A model generated the notes under the pieces. The model was not told where the DNA came from. It saw nothing but the letters and a program-made list of their open reading frames with translations, and searched no databases. The position numbers and the translations under genes are program-made. Below are positions 24,333 to 35,399 of a DNA stretch of 64,000 nt, one piece after another (position 1 is the stretch's first letter; each line of letters starts with the position of its first letter). This DNA is from Mytilus edulis (Eukaryota > Mollusca > Bivalvia > Mytilida > Mytilidae), in assembly GCF_963676685.1 (NCBI RefSeq), contig NC_092345.1, positions 81,781,592 to 81,845,591 of the forward strand, read 5' to 3'.

Positions 24333-24350
24333 ACCCGTGATATCGCGGGT
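24333..24350. repeat. Near-palindrome in intron 4 of gene A
   Basis: ACCCGTGATATCGCGGGT is an almost perfect palindrome centred on GATATC. I associate the surrounding text with a dispersed mytilid repeat. No function is implied. Confidence 0.4.
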
Positions 24351-24439
24351 CCGTGACTGAATTAAAGTATATAACTATGCGCAAGCCTTATTTTAGTATT
24401 AGTATTGTCATCTGATAAAGTCATGCCGATTATAAGATA

Positions 24440-25350
24440 CACAGTTTTCTCTGCTTTCAAATCTTTCTGTTTGAACCCGTCGAACTGGAACTTATCAACT
24501 ATTGGTAATATTAATTATTTGGAAAACAAAAGGTTCTGGAATGGAGTATTTTTTAATCAACAGCATTGTCCTATATTAGTTATAAATAATGTTGAATTCT
24601 TTGATTCGCGGTTTTACATCATGCCCGCTAACAAATTGAAAACTGTACCTTTACGCCTTATTTTTAGTCGAGATTTTTAGTATTCGTATTGTTATCTTAG
24701 AAAGTCTTACTGATTAAAATACTACAATAGGTAACAATTTGACAATTTAGTAGTGTCAACCCTGTGATTATGACCCGTGTATATAGCATATTAATCCTGA
24801 ATACACTGTTTGTTGGTGCGCCTGTCAGAAGCGGAACGTACAGATAAGGTGATAGGTAACAGGTATCGGTATCGGACTCGACCCGGAACTTCTTAATTAT
24901 TGGCAATATTAATTACGTGGAAAACAAAGGGGCCTGGAGTGGTGTAATTTTTAATCTACACCTTTGTTCTATATTAGTTATATATAAAGTTGAATTCTTT
25001 GATTCGTCGTTTTTACGTGATGACGGCTGACAAATTGGACCTCGTTATTTTAGTATTATAGATTAATCCTGAATACACCGTTTGTTGGTGCGCCTGTCAG
25101 ATGCGGAACGTACAGATAAGGTAATAGGTAACAGGTGAATATGCTATTGGTATCGGTATCGGACTCGACCCGGAACTTATTAATTATTGGCAATATTAAT
25201 TACGTGGAAAACAAATGGGCCTGGAGTGGTGTAATTTTTAATCTACACCTTTGTACTATATTAGTTATATATAAAGTTGAATTCTTTGATTCGTCGTTTT
25301 AACGTGATGACGACTGACAAATTGGACCTCGTAATTTTAGTATTATAGAT
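24440..25350 (+). repeat. Tandem repeat of about 272 bp in intron 4 of gene A
   Basis: Units contain GAATACACTGTTTGTTGGTG at 24799 and a near-identical start at 25071 (period 272). They go on through CGGACTCGACCCGGAACTT, GGCAATATTAATTACGTGG and GTTGAATTCTTTGATTCG. A third, more diverged partial unit precedes them from about 24440. Gene B intron 4 is shorter and lacks this array. Confidence 0.8.
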
Positions 25351-25784
25351 AGGATCAATGTATATCTGACAAGAACAAAATATTAAGACTTAAGAACAAA
25401 ATGTACAAATTATAAAATGCACTCAATGAGGCAAAATATTGCGATTTAGAATATTTACCTCAAATGCAAAATTAAGAATAACATATGATGATTGTTTTTA
25501 TTGTTTAATCTTCATACCATACTTAATCATCGACATCAATTAGTATTTTAAAACATATAGTCATAATGTAACTAACTGTATAATTAATGCTTTTGATCTC
25601 AAGGCTACACTAGCATCTATTAATAACAAAACTGTAAGTATTGCGTTGATATAGTCCTCGTTCAATCATGTTTTGACGTTTTTCGTTTGTTTCGATAGGT
25701 TTTTTACTCTTAAGGTTAATTTCATTCAAATTAGAGGTTTTTGTCTGCTCCTTGTAACTTCTAACAGTAAATAATTATACTCAC

Positions 25785-25904
25785 TACTAACTATTACAGT
25801 TTCGGTTTTTACAGTTTGCATTTTTCTCCTAACAACTAGCAGAATAATAGGTATAAATAAGCTTGTAACAACACCTCCAATGATTGCAATGATACTATTC
25901 ACAT
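25785..25904 (-). CDS. Gene A exon 4: transmembrane segment
   Basis: After the acceptor TTTTTAG the exon reads DVNSIIAIIGGVVTSLFIPI and continues ILLVVRRKMQ. This is a single membrane helix of about 22 residues (protein positions 242-265) with a Gly-Gly in the middle and a basic RRK stop-transfer signal, which fixes a type I orientation given the signal peptide in exon 1. The donor is GTGAGT. The exon is symmetric (phase 1 to phase 1, 120 nt), so it can be skipped in frame to give a secreted form; whether that happens is unknown. Confidence 0.85.
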
Positions 25905-26889
25905 CTAAAAAGTAAAAGTAAGGTTCACAGTATATTGACGTTTAATGTCTATATTTAATGTAGATTAGACGGTAGGAGAATGACGCCATGCAAGAATGTT
26001 TTTTTATTCGTTGCAATAATATAGTGTGTATATCAACACACAAAGGATATTCTTTTAGTACTGATAGCGAAATTCAAGCCATGCATTCATAAATAAAACA
26101 ATGCATAATTAAAAATTGGGAACTTATAATAAAAAAAAGGATGCGGTTTGCAAAGAAACGTTTTCAAGCAAACCAATATTAGCTTATGAAGAGCATACAA
26201 ATATAGCAGATCTATTGACAACTACAAAATTAAAATACATTGATAGGTGGATCCCTGATGATGGCGGGCCTACAATGCTTAATCCCTTTCATAAATGTTA
26301 TACATTTATCATTCGCATATAATACAAAAACCGCCGAAACACTAAATTAGTGTTGGATTAATGTAAAGCAATTGCAAGTCTGGCAAAACTAACATCATGT
26401 GGTCAATATCTAATACTATAATTAAAATAAAATACTAATAGTATGTATACGGAGTCTTCCAAATAAGATTTGTTTTGCTATTGCATTCGGATTGATGTTG
26501 GAATACGTGGATTATAGGTGTCACTTTTATACAAAGCATAATCATTTGCCATACAGATTCTTAATGATGTGCGTTAAAGCAATAATGTATTAAATTATAA
26601 TCCTGGTACCTTTGATAACTATTACCATGCAGCATTCAACAATGAAGAAAATCTGTATAGTACGCTATCATATAATAGCAATTCAAAACAATAAAAACCA
26701 ACGGCCTGGTCGAATTAAATAGTTAACCTCAGTTTCACGATCATAATGTTGACGTTCTTTTCTGTTGAATGGCTGAACATGACTAATACATGTGTAACCA
26801 AGTTCTAATTTAGCTAACAGGTTGTCAATTGATGGGGTCTGGTTACCAGATTCGGGCTCTTGAATACCGAATGAGTGGAAATGTATATC

Positions 26890-26990
26890 CATATGCAGGT
26901 GAATATGAAAAATAAGGTGTGGTATGATTGCCAATGAGACATCTCTCCACAAGAGACCAAATGACACAGCAATTAACAAGCAGGTGTAAG
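26890..26990 (-). repeat. Fragment of repeat family R3
   Basis: Contains GGTATGATTGCCAATGAGAC and CTCTCCACAAGAGACCAAAT, which match the left part of the minus-strand repeat at 53945-54265. It lies in intron 3 of gene A. Confidence 0.6.
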
Positions 26991-27264
26991 CGTAAATTCA
27001 ACCGAATATTTATTCCGGATAGCTGTTTCTCACTTTTAAAAGAATACTGGATGTAAATAGTGAGAAAGCGTGACGCCGTCGATGTTGATATTGTTGTTTT
27101 ATTTATATAAGACGGCCTTCAATAGGCTATTTACAAATACTTGATATAATGTGTATGCGGACAATTTTGTGAAATTAATAGGAGTGGCAATTCTCACCTT
27201 TCATATCTTCAGTTTCATTGGTAAAACGTAATATGGACTCGTCCAGTGTCCAGTTTCAAAAGAT

Positions 27265-27620
27265 ATAGGAAGATGTGGTGTGAGTGCCAATGAGACAACT
27301 CTCCATCCAAATAACAATTTATAAAAGTAAACCATTGTAGGTCAATGTACGGCCTTCAACACGGAGCCTTGGCTCACACGGAGCAAAAAGCTATAAAGAG
27401 CCCCAAAATTACAAGTTTAAAACCAATCAAACGGGAAAACCATCGGTCTAATCTATATAAAAAACGAGAAACGAGAAACCCGTAGAAATTACATAAACAA
27501 ACGACATCTACTGTACATCAGATTCCTGACTTAGGACAGGTGCAAACATTTGCAGCGGGATTAAACGTTTTAATGGTACCAAACCTTCTCCCTTTTTCCT
27601 CAAACAAAAGCATAACATAC
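27265..27620 (-). repeat. Repeat family R1, uninterrupted minus-strand copy
   Basis: Reads GGAAGATGTGGTGTGAGTGC, then CAATGTACGGCCTTCAACAC, then CTATATAAAAAACGAGAAACGAG and on to TTAGGACAGGTGCAAACATT. It is the empty-site version of the copy that the Helentron-like element splits at 13681/15767. It lies in intron 3 of gene A. Confidence 0.85.
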
Positions 27621-28207
27621 AACATAGAAAACCACACGATAAAAAAGTCATTTAAGTTACTGTACACATTCATGCACGGTCTGATTTAATAAGTACACCC
27701 GTATGAAAAGCATAACCAGTTTGAAAGTAAACTAACAATAACTTAATCCAATCAAATTGCGTAAACTTCAACAATAATGACCGGTCCACAACATAATAAG
27801 TAATAGGGGTAAACTAGGTAAGGAGAAAATGACAGATATTTTAAGTTGATATTTATGCAATAACGAATAACATTTTGGCAACCAAATGTTACGTTTTTAT
27901 TTCAAAAGCATGTCGTTCTGTATTTGTATAGTTTTAGGATTTTTCATTTGCGTATTTAAGGTGATAAAAAGTTTAGGTTTCAAAAGTTTACATAATTATT
28001 GACTTTATACAGATCATTCGTCATTTATAAACATTTACTGTTTCACAAATAATATGTGATTTCAAGGTAATATCATTTCTTAAAACAATGCAAACTCGTT
28101 CTAATTGATATTGTCATAAAGTAAGTTGAAATGAACAGTGGTATATCAAACATCGAACTCAATCAGAAAATGTTATCACACACTATAGTAATCTTATAAT
28201 TAAATAC

Positions 28208-28604
28208 CTAGTTTAGAGTCTGTAGTCTGCGAATCATGATGACCATGGTTGTCATGTCTTTGTGTACCATCGAAGCCATTCTTAACATTCTCCATATATG
28301 CACGTATACAATCAAATAATGGGGAGGAACATTTATAACAGTATTCTAATGACAAAAAAGGTATACCAGGTGTGTCCACTGGTAATTGGCAGACTCCATT
28401 AGTTAAGCCAAGAGTTTCAGTTGTCACGGCTGTCTGGGAAACGTCGTTTCCAGTTGTAGTAAGTAAATAGACAAATATTTCCAGCCTCAATCGAAAAACA
28501 TCGTTATGTGTTGCAATTTCGTAAGGTGCATTAATTTTAATGATTACATTTGACTTGAAAGGCAAACACTCCACTGGTTTCACATTACACCCTACCAGAT
28601 AAGT
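28208..28604 (-). CDS. Gene A exon 3: second half of the cysteine-rich ectodomain
   Basis: The acceptor TTTTCAG precedes TYLVGCNVKPVECLPFKSNV; the start matches gene B exactly for eight residues. The exon holds protein positions 109-240 with cysteines 114, 121, 180, 197, 200 and 207 and the motif ATHNDVFRLRLEI. It ends in a hydrophilic stalk with a short His/Asp-rich run (RHDNHGHHDS) before the membrane helix. The donor is the unusual GTATTT after CTAG, identical in gene B. An open frame continues only two codons into the intron. No family is recognised; the fold could be a beta-sandwich, but that is a guess. Confidence 0.78.
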
Positions 28605-29167
28605 CTGAAAAGCACAAATAAAAGTTTAGAAATCTCTTATATGCAAGTCTTTATTTCATACAGTAATCAGGATTTTTAAGCACGCATTTTTTTTTTATAT
28701 TTTGCTAATGACACACACGTTGATTCAACTCTAAATTAGAAAGAAAAAAATATGAGGTTCGTATATCGGAAAATTTATATCGAATACGAACTGACTCAAG
28801 AAAACCAATTAATGCAGACGTGGTTGTCCGTAGAAAAGTATATAAGAGTAAAAGTAAAATGATCATTTGAACGTATTATAAATTTTGACATAATGTGTTT
28901 TTTAGAGGTATTTGAAAGACAATCAATCCGATATTTGTAAATTCAATACACGAAGTTTCCTATATTTGTAAATGTATTGCAAGAAGTTTTAACAACGTTG
29001 AATATAATAGATACAAGTTTTGTGATCATACGATTAGAAGTTAAACAGAAGAAACATGGATTCACTTTCATCAGGCATTCCCAAAGTCGAATATTTGAAA
29101 GCCAAGAATGTACAATAAACTGATCAGTTGAAGAGGTATATGAGAAAAGGGATAAAACAAGTTGCTT

Positions 29168-29172
<5 letters not shown>

Positions 29173-29201
<29 letters not shown>
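29173..29201 (+). repeat. A29 homopolymer
   Basis: An uninterrupted run of 29 A residues in intron 2 of gene A. It could be the tail of a retroposed sequence or a simple-repeat expansion; no retroposed gene is recognisable to its left. Confidence 0.9.
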
Positions 29202-29202
<1 letters not shown>

Positions 29203-31526
29203 CAATACATGAACCTTAGACCGCTGACTGCAGGGTCACCAAAAGATTGTTGCTGAGTTTGTGTTTGCTTTTGAATTGAAATAATTGACTGTAAATAGAA
29301 GAAGCCAGTTGAACGTATCTATTTACAGCTTCTATTTGATTAGTTATTTTAAAGCTCGACTATTTTATATATTACTGGGAATGTACTTTTTTTCCAATTA
29401 TAACCCATTAGCAAATCCTAATTTCTACTAACCGGATGACTTATGCAAATTGCACAAACCTATAGTAATATAAATTTATGCACTCAGTTTTGCTTTATAA
29501 TCTGGAATTCTGGATGCATTTATTTTATCTATCATATCTTTATATTTTGTTTCCTAAATGAATGCCTTTATATTCTCAACTCGTATTTGAAGCTTTCTTT
29601 ACTCATGGTAGATGTCGTATGCGGTTAAACCTGTGGCATGCAATTGACTGGGACCTCTTATGAAGAGACTTATTTTGGACTCATAAAACATCTCAATTTT
29701 TAAGAATTTCCTGATTTTACTTAAATCTATTCAAACATTATACAGAGAAACTTAGTTTTGCCAAAGAATTTCTTAATTCAGAAGTTTATGAATACCTGTA
29801 CACACTTTCAAAATAACCAATTTATATAAAAAGGTATATAGATATAAAAAACACCAGACACGAGTTAAGTCTACAAAAAAAAGCATAATGGACGCTCGAA
29901 TGAAAAAATTTAAAAGGCTAAATACATTACAAAGTTAACTTGAGAAATCTATTCCTTGGGTAGACAATCCTAAGCTTTTTGAAAAGGTCAAAGTTTATAA
30001 TAGGACAGTGACTCAAAAAAGAAACAAAAGAGAAACAACTCGAGGATAGAATACCGTTAGTAATGATGACCGTGCTTGAAAGCTCTTTCTGCCGTGTCCT
30101 GAATTTAGAAAACGAAAATAAGCTTCCACGAGTGAATTTTATAGTATTGCATGCAAGTAGTATTTTAGCACACGAAATAGTAAATAGAAAGCATCTCACT
30201 GATACTCAGGAAAAGAATACGCATTTGCGTCATCACATATCTTAATCTAATAGTTGAAATCGAATGTCAAACGGCCTACATTAAATGTTTTGACACCGGA
30301 TTCATTGAAATTCTATCCGGAATTCTTGAGAACGCAAACCGATAGTTGTAATTACATTTTGTTGTTATTATTGTAAATTATTTGTACGGTTGTTGTGAGC
30401 TGCAAGGATTTAAAATCATGCTTTATGAATTGAAAACACACAAGTACTTTTATTCACGACCGTTTAAAATTTAAATATTTAATAAATTGATTTTACTTTC
30501 CGTTTCATGGATATATTACAATACAAACAAAAAAAATAATAATTACTCATAAAACATAAAAACTAAAATGGTATGAAATAATTAATTTAGAAATATAATG
30601 ATTATTGTTTATACACAATTTTTTTTGTAGGATGCAAGCATTTATTTAGATTTAATTTTTATGTTTCCTTTACAAAAGCAGAGTATCTTGTCATATAAAA
30701 TACTTTAATTGTAACTCTGAAAATATTCTGATTTCAATCATTGTTAGTTTCTCCAGAAACATAAATACATTATTTATTTTGTATATATTTGTTTGATTCC
30801 GATTGAATTAAATACTTTTGATAAGAATATTATCTTTCTGTTTTCCGATCTAATATTAATAGTTTAACCAGAATGTTATCTCCCGTAAGTCTAGTATGAT
30901 GAAATACACAGTATCCCGTGGTTAAATCTTCAAACTAATTAGTTTACATGTTATCGAGACACCAGACAATACAACGTTATAATTGACCCAGATATACACA
31001 GTGCACAGTGGTCGTTTTAAAACAAATATACTTGCGTCGTCAAGGGCCATCAAGGGACCACATTAAAGACGTAGATAACAACATGTTAAGACCTGTATAA
31101 ATGACAGAAAACTTTAGAGACATTCCGAGAATTTTATTCTGACTTCCGGCCGAGAGATATCAAGTGGCCCATAGACACATCCAAAACTCGCCAATATATA
31201 AGCATGAACCCCTCAGGGGTTCATGCAAAAAAAGCTAAATTCATCTCAGGCAAACTTTGAATGAGGAAGTTGAAACATTAGTTTCTTATAATTTAAAATT
31301 TATCAACGGACAATTTTAGAAAGATTTGTAATAAATCATGTGGATGTACTGAAGTACTGATTACTGAGCTGATGATACCATCAGGAACTAATAGTCTAAT
31401 AGCAGAGACATGGAACAAGTACTGAGAAAAAAGAAAACAACTATTAAAAGTTTACTGACAATTTCAGTCACGTTCATATATAGATATATATATATGTAGA
31501 TATCATCCAGCTTATTAAAGCCTCGG

Positions 31527-32488
31527 TCACACATTACCGGATAGCTCGAACGGACGCCTAACGGATAACTTTTTTTTCAATCCGTTCATGTCCGTTAGAC
31601 GTCCGTTCTTACCCGTTAGACGTCTGTCCATATCCGTTGCATGTCCGTTAAGCGTACGTTTTATCCGTAGGCGTCCGTTCTGTCTGGTGGAAAATTTTGA
31701 GCATGTTCAAAACTTTGAACGGACGTTCAACGGATAAAATGTCCGTTGAACGTCCGTTATGCGTCCGTTTTGTACGGTACTCGTCCGTTTTGTTTCCGTT
31801 TTGTATCCGTTACGTGTCCGTTATACATCCGTTGGAGGTCTGGAAGATAAATTCACCAACGGACTTCTACCGGACGTTTAACGGATAAAACGGATGTTGA
31901 ACGGATGAGAAACGGGCTTCTACCGGACGTATAACGGATACAACGGATGATAATCGGATCTAAAACGGATAAATGCCAATTGAGAAATTTCGCGTCAGAA
32001 ATGCCAATTATTGGTATGTCAGATTTCTTAAGGTTCATGAATTCTTATTATTCATTATCGATCTTAGAGTAAAGGCACGTCTTCACAATCAAGCAGTTCT
32101 TATACAGGCTAGACACTGCCCTTTGGTGAGATTTTGAAGAATAAACCAAAACCAGAAACATTTTGAATATATATGCGATTTACATGTATTATTATTGTCG
32201 CCTTTGATTTTTCCGTATATCTTGTTCATCCGTTTTATCCGGTACGCTTCCGTTAATTGTCCGTTTTATGCGATACTCGTCCGTTGGATGTACGTTCGAC
32301 ATCCGTTCTGTCCGGTACGTGTCCGTTTCTCGTGCGTTGCATATCCCGTGTGTGTCCGTTATGCATCCGTTACACGTCCGTTTTATTCGGTCAGTACATC
32401 AACGGACTCCCAACGGATAACAATTTTGTCAACGGACAACTTTTATTTTCATCCGTTAGGAGTCCGTTCGTGCTATCCGGTAAGGTGT
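31527..32488. mobile_element. TIR element built of CCGTT-rich arrays
   Basis: The left end TCACACATTACCGGATAGCT and the right end (inverse) TCACACCTTACCGGATAGCA continue to pair over about 40 bases with three or four mismatches. The interior holds dozens of degenerate GTCCGTT-type motifs on one strand (31560-31850, 32225-32465) and AACGGA-type motifs at 31850-31970, around a core of about 220 bp (31975-32195) that lacks them. The short open frames in it are by-products of the repeats. It is most like a non-autonomous DNA transposon that recruited a satellite. Confidence 0.7.
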
Positions 32489-32869
32489 GATTTTGTTTTT
32501 CCTTTTGGAAGTTTTACTAATCTATAATTATAGTTTTCAAGATACTTGTTTTAACAAAACGATCAACAATCCATCGGTGTTCGTAAGAGGCCTCTCTGTG
32601 TCATGACATAATTTTTCATCATGATATTCTTATCGATTCTTTTAAAATGGAAATTTATCTGTAGTATCTAACGTCATTTTGAAATCCGAACACGGCCTAT
32701 CATATTATAGAATATTACTATATAAGCTTCTTTCTGAATGGTTCTATACTACAAATATTGATGAGTGTTTAAGATTAAAACATACTAGTTTGAATAAGGT
32801 AAATTTGAACTTTGATATGCCGTGAGTGCTTTCTCAGCAAGATTATCTGTAATCAAAATTATTTTATCT

Positions 32870-33530
32870 CTATAGCTTATTATGATGATACCTCTGGCAA
32901 AGAGGGTCGGATGAAAACAAAACTTTACGACAAAAGAGATGATTTTAGATCCATAAACTTTCCATTTCTATGTAGCAACATTCCAGCAGCGCCTGCATAC
33001 GGATTATACATCTACCAATTGATATGATATTCTCGGGCTTGATTTTCTATCATGATTCCCTTCGTAGAGGTTTGCTGCTAACAAGGCAGCTATTAAACCA
33101 AGAGTTCTAAATGGCGAAGTTGCAATTATTCCTTCGCAAGTTTTAAGGATTACATCACGAGTTGGTTGACCCGTTACGGAATATGCGTTTCACAGATGAT
33201 AGCGGATATGGTTCTAATGTCGTAACTACAATTCCGTTCCCTTTCCACGAATGTAACCTACCGAATTAAATTATGTACCGGGTTTGAAATAACACGAGCA
33301 ACACGACAGGTACCACATATGGAGCAGGATCTGCTTACCTTTCTACAGCACCAGAGATCACCCCCAGTGTTTGGTTGTGTTCGTGTTGCTTAGTTTTTAG
33401 TTTTCAACGTTGTGTCTTGTGTACTATTGTCTTTTTCGTTTTTAGCCATGGCGTTATCTTGATATTTTCGATCTATGAATTTGAATGTCCCTCTGGTATC
33501 TTTCGTCCCTCTCTTTAAAGAGAAACATTT
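32870..33530 (+). pseudogene. Reverse transcriptase remnant (probable Penelope-like), carboxy-terminal part
   Basis: The frame reads KTKLYDKRDDF, then NFPFLCSNIPAAPAYGLYIY and QLI before a stop. These match the conserved block after the catalytic region that also occurs at 44690-44780 and 61200-61290. Degraded 3' text continues with ATATGGAGCAGGATCTGCTT and GCACCAGAGATCACCCCCAG. It also resembles the 3' text at 58020-58200. No intact frame remains. Confidence 0.65.
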
Positions 33531-33906
33531 GCAAATCTGTTGTCTGTCCTATAGATAATTCATTGACCGTGACGTTTTATTTTCATTGAATTTAGCTTCA
33601 TCTGCAGAATTAATATGTATGTATGAAAATTTTATCAACCAACATTGTTTGTCGTCGGATATGTTATGGTAACGTTAATTGTTATTTTTCTTGAATCAAA
33701 ATCAGGCTTGAATATGGTATCAAAAAGTGGAATTATTTTCAATTTGTTAACAATTTGGTTGCTGTTTTTCTTTTTCTTTACGAGGATCAGATATCTCCAA
33801 AACGAGATATTCAGACAAAGAAAATGCATGTTCTTAATATAATTTAATTCGATATATGGTTTAAAATGTAGTTCAAACTTAAACAATGATATAAATTCAT
33901 AAATAC

Positions 33907-34154
33907 CATAACATCGTCATTTCCTTCAGGACGGTTTATAAATTTTAAGGTTACATTTTTGTCGCATGGAATATTGTTTACATCGATTGCGAGACACATT
34001 TGCTCGATATTAGTTGTTTCCTCGGAAGGCCTTACACTTATACTGCAATCTTCAATTATACCTCCTTGCCATGTTATCCTGGCTTCGTCTAATTCATTTC
34101 GTAGAAAAATCAACCGCAACGGGTAGGAGCAATGTGATTTATCTGTCAAACTTC
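33907..34154 (-). CDS. Gene A exon 2: first half of the cysteine-rich ectodomain
   Basis: The acceptor TTTTTACAG is followed by GAAGTTTGACAGAT. Spliced to exon 1 it gives RSLTDKSHC and covers protein positions 26-108. Visible features are C34, C62, C79, C89, the motif LRNELDEARITWQG with W54, and an N-glycosylation site at N92 (NVT). The exon is 248 nt (phase 1 to phase 0). The donor is ATG|GTATTT, an uncommon hexamer that gene B shares. Gene B lacks four residues in this exon but keeps all four cysteines, the tryptophan and the NVT site. I do not recognise the family. Confidence 0.8.
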
Positions 34155-35227
34155 CTGTAAAAATAGGATTATGTATTAAAAAACGAAATAAGGATTGGGT
34201 TAATGCAGTTAACTCACAAAATTTATGAATAGTTTTTTTTTCAATACATAATTATTTCAGGTAGATAACTCCAAGATGCCAAAGGATCGCTTTGATCTAA
34301 ATCAACCAAAGATGAAATATTTTGTTACTATTAGACTAGTTTGTCTAAAAATCAAAACTAATTTTCATCAGTTTTTCTTGTTTTTATAGTTCCACAATTA
34401 TCCTTCTAAAAAAATCAAAATCAAAGTAACGTGATCATTCATTAGTATAAGTAGATAAGTATGTAATGAATGTAGAAAATAAAAATAATCATAAAAAATA
34501 TAATCATCCGTTGTCTTCGGGAAATACCTGAATACATATAATAAAACAATAAGAAAGGTCAAACATGAAAAACAAAACAAAAAGGGACCCTAACCATATG
34601 CAAGATAATTAGGGTACGTAATCCTATCAAATATGATTGCATCTATATTATCTTCAGGTAAAAACCTAAAATTCTTATCCTAATTTTTGGTGAGTGTTCA
34701 ATAAGTGAAGAAAACATAAGTCTAATTCACCTTCTTGTTCTTTTGATTTGTAGATAAAAAGAGGACATCATCTGCTGGAAGTTTTTAATGGACGGTTTAT
34801 CTAGATTTTATGACAAGTAAATAGTCACCTCTCTGTTGTAATTATTGAAACATGTAAAGGTTTATCAGAAATGTCAGTGTAGCTAATACTATCTTGTAGT
34901 GAACTTGATATTTTTTTTAATATTCTTTGGTAATTAAAAATAAGACAATATAACAAGGACGATAGTGACTTACATCTAGACTATTACTTATAAAATTTAA
35001 TTTGTCATAATCTATTTATTACCCAAACCTCTTCTCGTGGTTATTATTACTGGCTAGCTGGCCCATGAATATCAACTTCGGCTAGCTTCACACTAATCTC
35101 AGATATGTGTATAATTGTAGAATAATTTAAGAAGTGTACTCTTCTCAATGTTGCTGTTTACTCATACGGCATAGGTTAAACGTACATAGTTACTTATGCC
35201 CTTTTATTTAATATAAGCCATACTCAC

Positions 35228-35303
35228 GGAACTGTAAAAATGTAAAGTACTTCTCGTTCGCCAGAACTAAGAAGAAAAACAGCACCGAATACTTTGTAGG
35301 CAT
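35228..35303 (-). CDS. Gene A exon 1: start codon and signal peptide (gene A, 305 aa in total)
   Basis: The exon encodes MPTKYSVLFFFLVLANEKYF and TFLQF plus one base, then donor GTGAGT. It is a short basic amino terminus followed by a hydrophobic core, typical of a secretory signal. Gene A is exons 35228-35303, 33907-34154, 28208-28604, 25785-25904 and 24162-24238, 918 nt in all including the stop, with phases consistent at every junction. The product is a predicted type I surface protein with ten ectodomain cysteines (up to five disulfides), one membrane helix and a short charged tail. The function is unknown. It lies on the same strand as the TLR, about 5.6 kb upstream of it. Confidence 0.8.
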
Positions 35304-35374
35304 AATTGATGTTTACCAAACTGCTGAAAACAGTAGCAATTTAATTATTATACTTTAAAATGAATGGTCAAGAA

Positions 35375-35383
35375 TGTATAATA
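35375..35383 (-). promoter_or_regulatory. Candidate TATA element of gene A
   Basis: On the minus strand this reads TATTATACA, about 75 bases upstream of the ATG. Gene B has GTATATATAC at the same distance, and both lie in an upstream stretch that also shares the string TGCCCTGCAAATAT further out. The agreement in spacing is the evidence; no transcript start is known. Confidence 0.4.
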
Positions 35384-35399
35384 CCGAGGGTAACAGGTT

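Larger units (their letters stand above)
28605..33906 (-). other. Intron 2 of gene A, enlarged by insertions
   Basis: At 5.3 kb against 1.5 kb in gene B, this intron keeps B-like sequence at its two ends (about 28605-28990 and 33540-33906). The middle holds unrelated DNA, an inverted-repeat element (31527-32488) and a reverse transcriptase remnant (32870-33530). Confidence 0.7.

Noticed and set aside
28200-28583. Gene A exon 3 as a stand-alone 127-residue gene
   Set aside because: Conserved splice sites and the matching pattern in gene B show that it is an internal exon.
31697-32527. Several open frames with repeating VRSTSV or CVRYASV-like text
   Set aside because: They are translations of the CCGTT-rich arrays in the inverted-repeat element.
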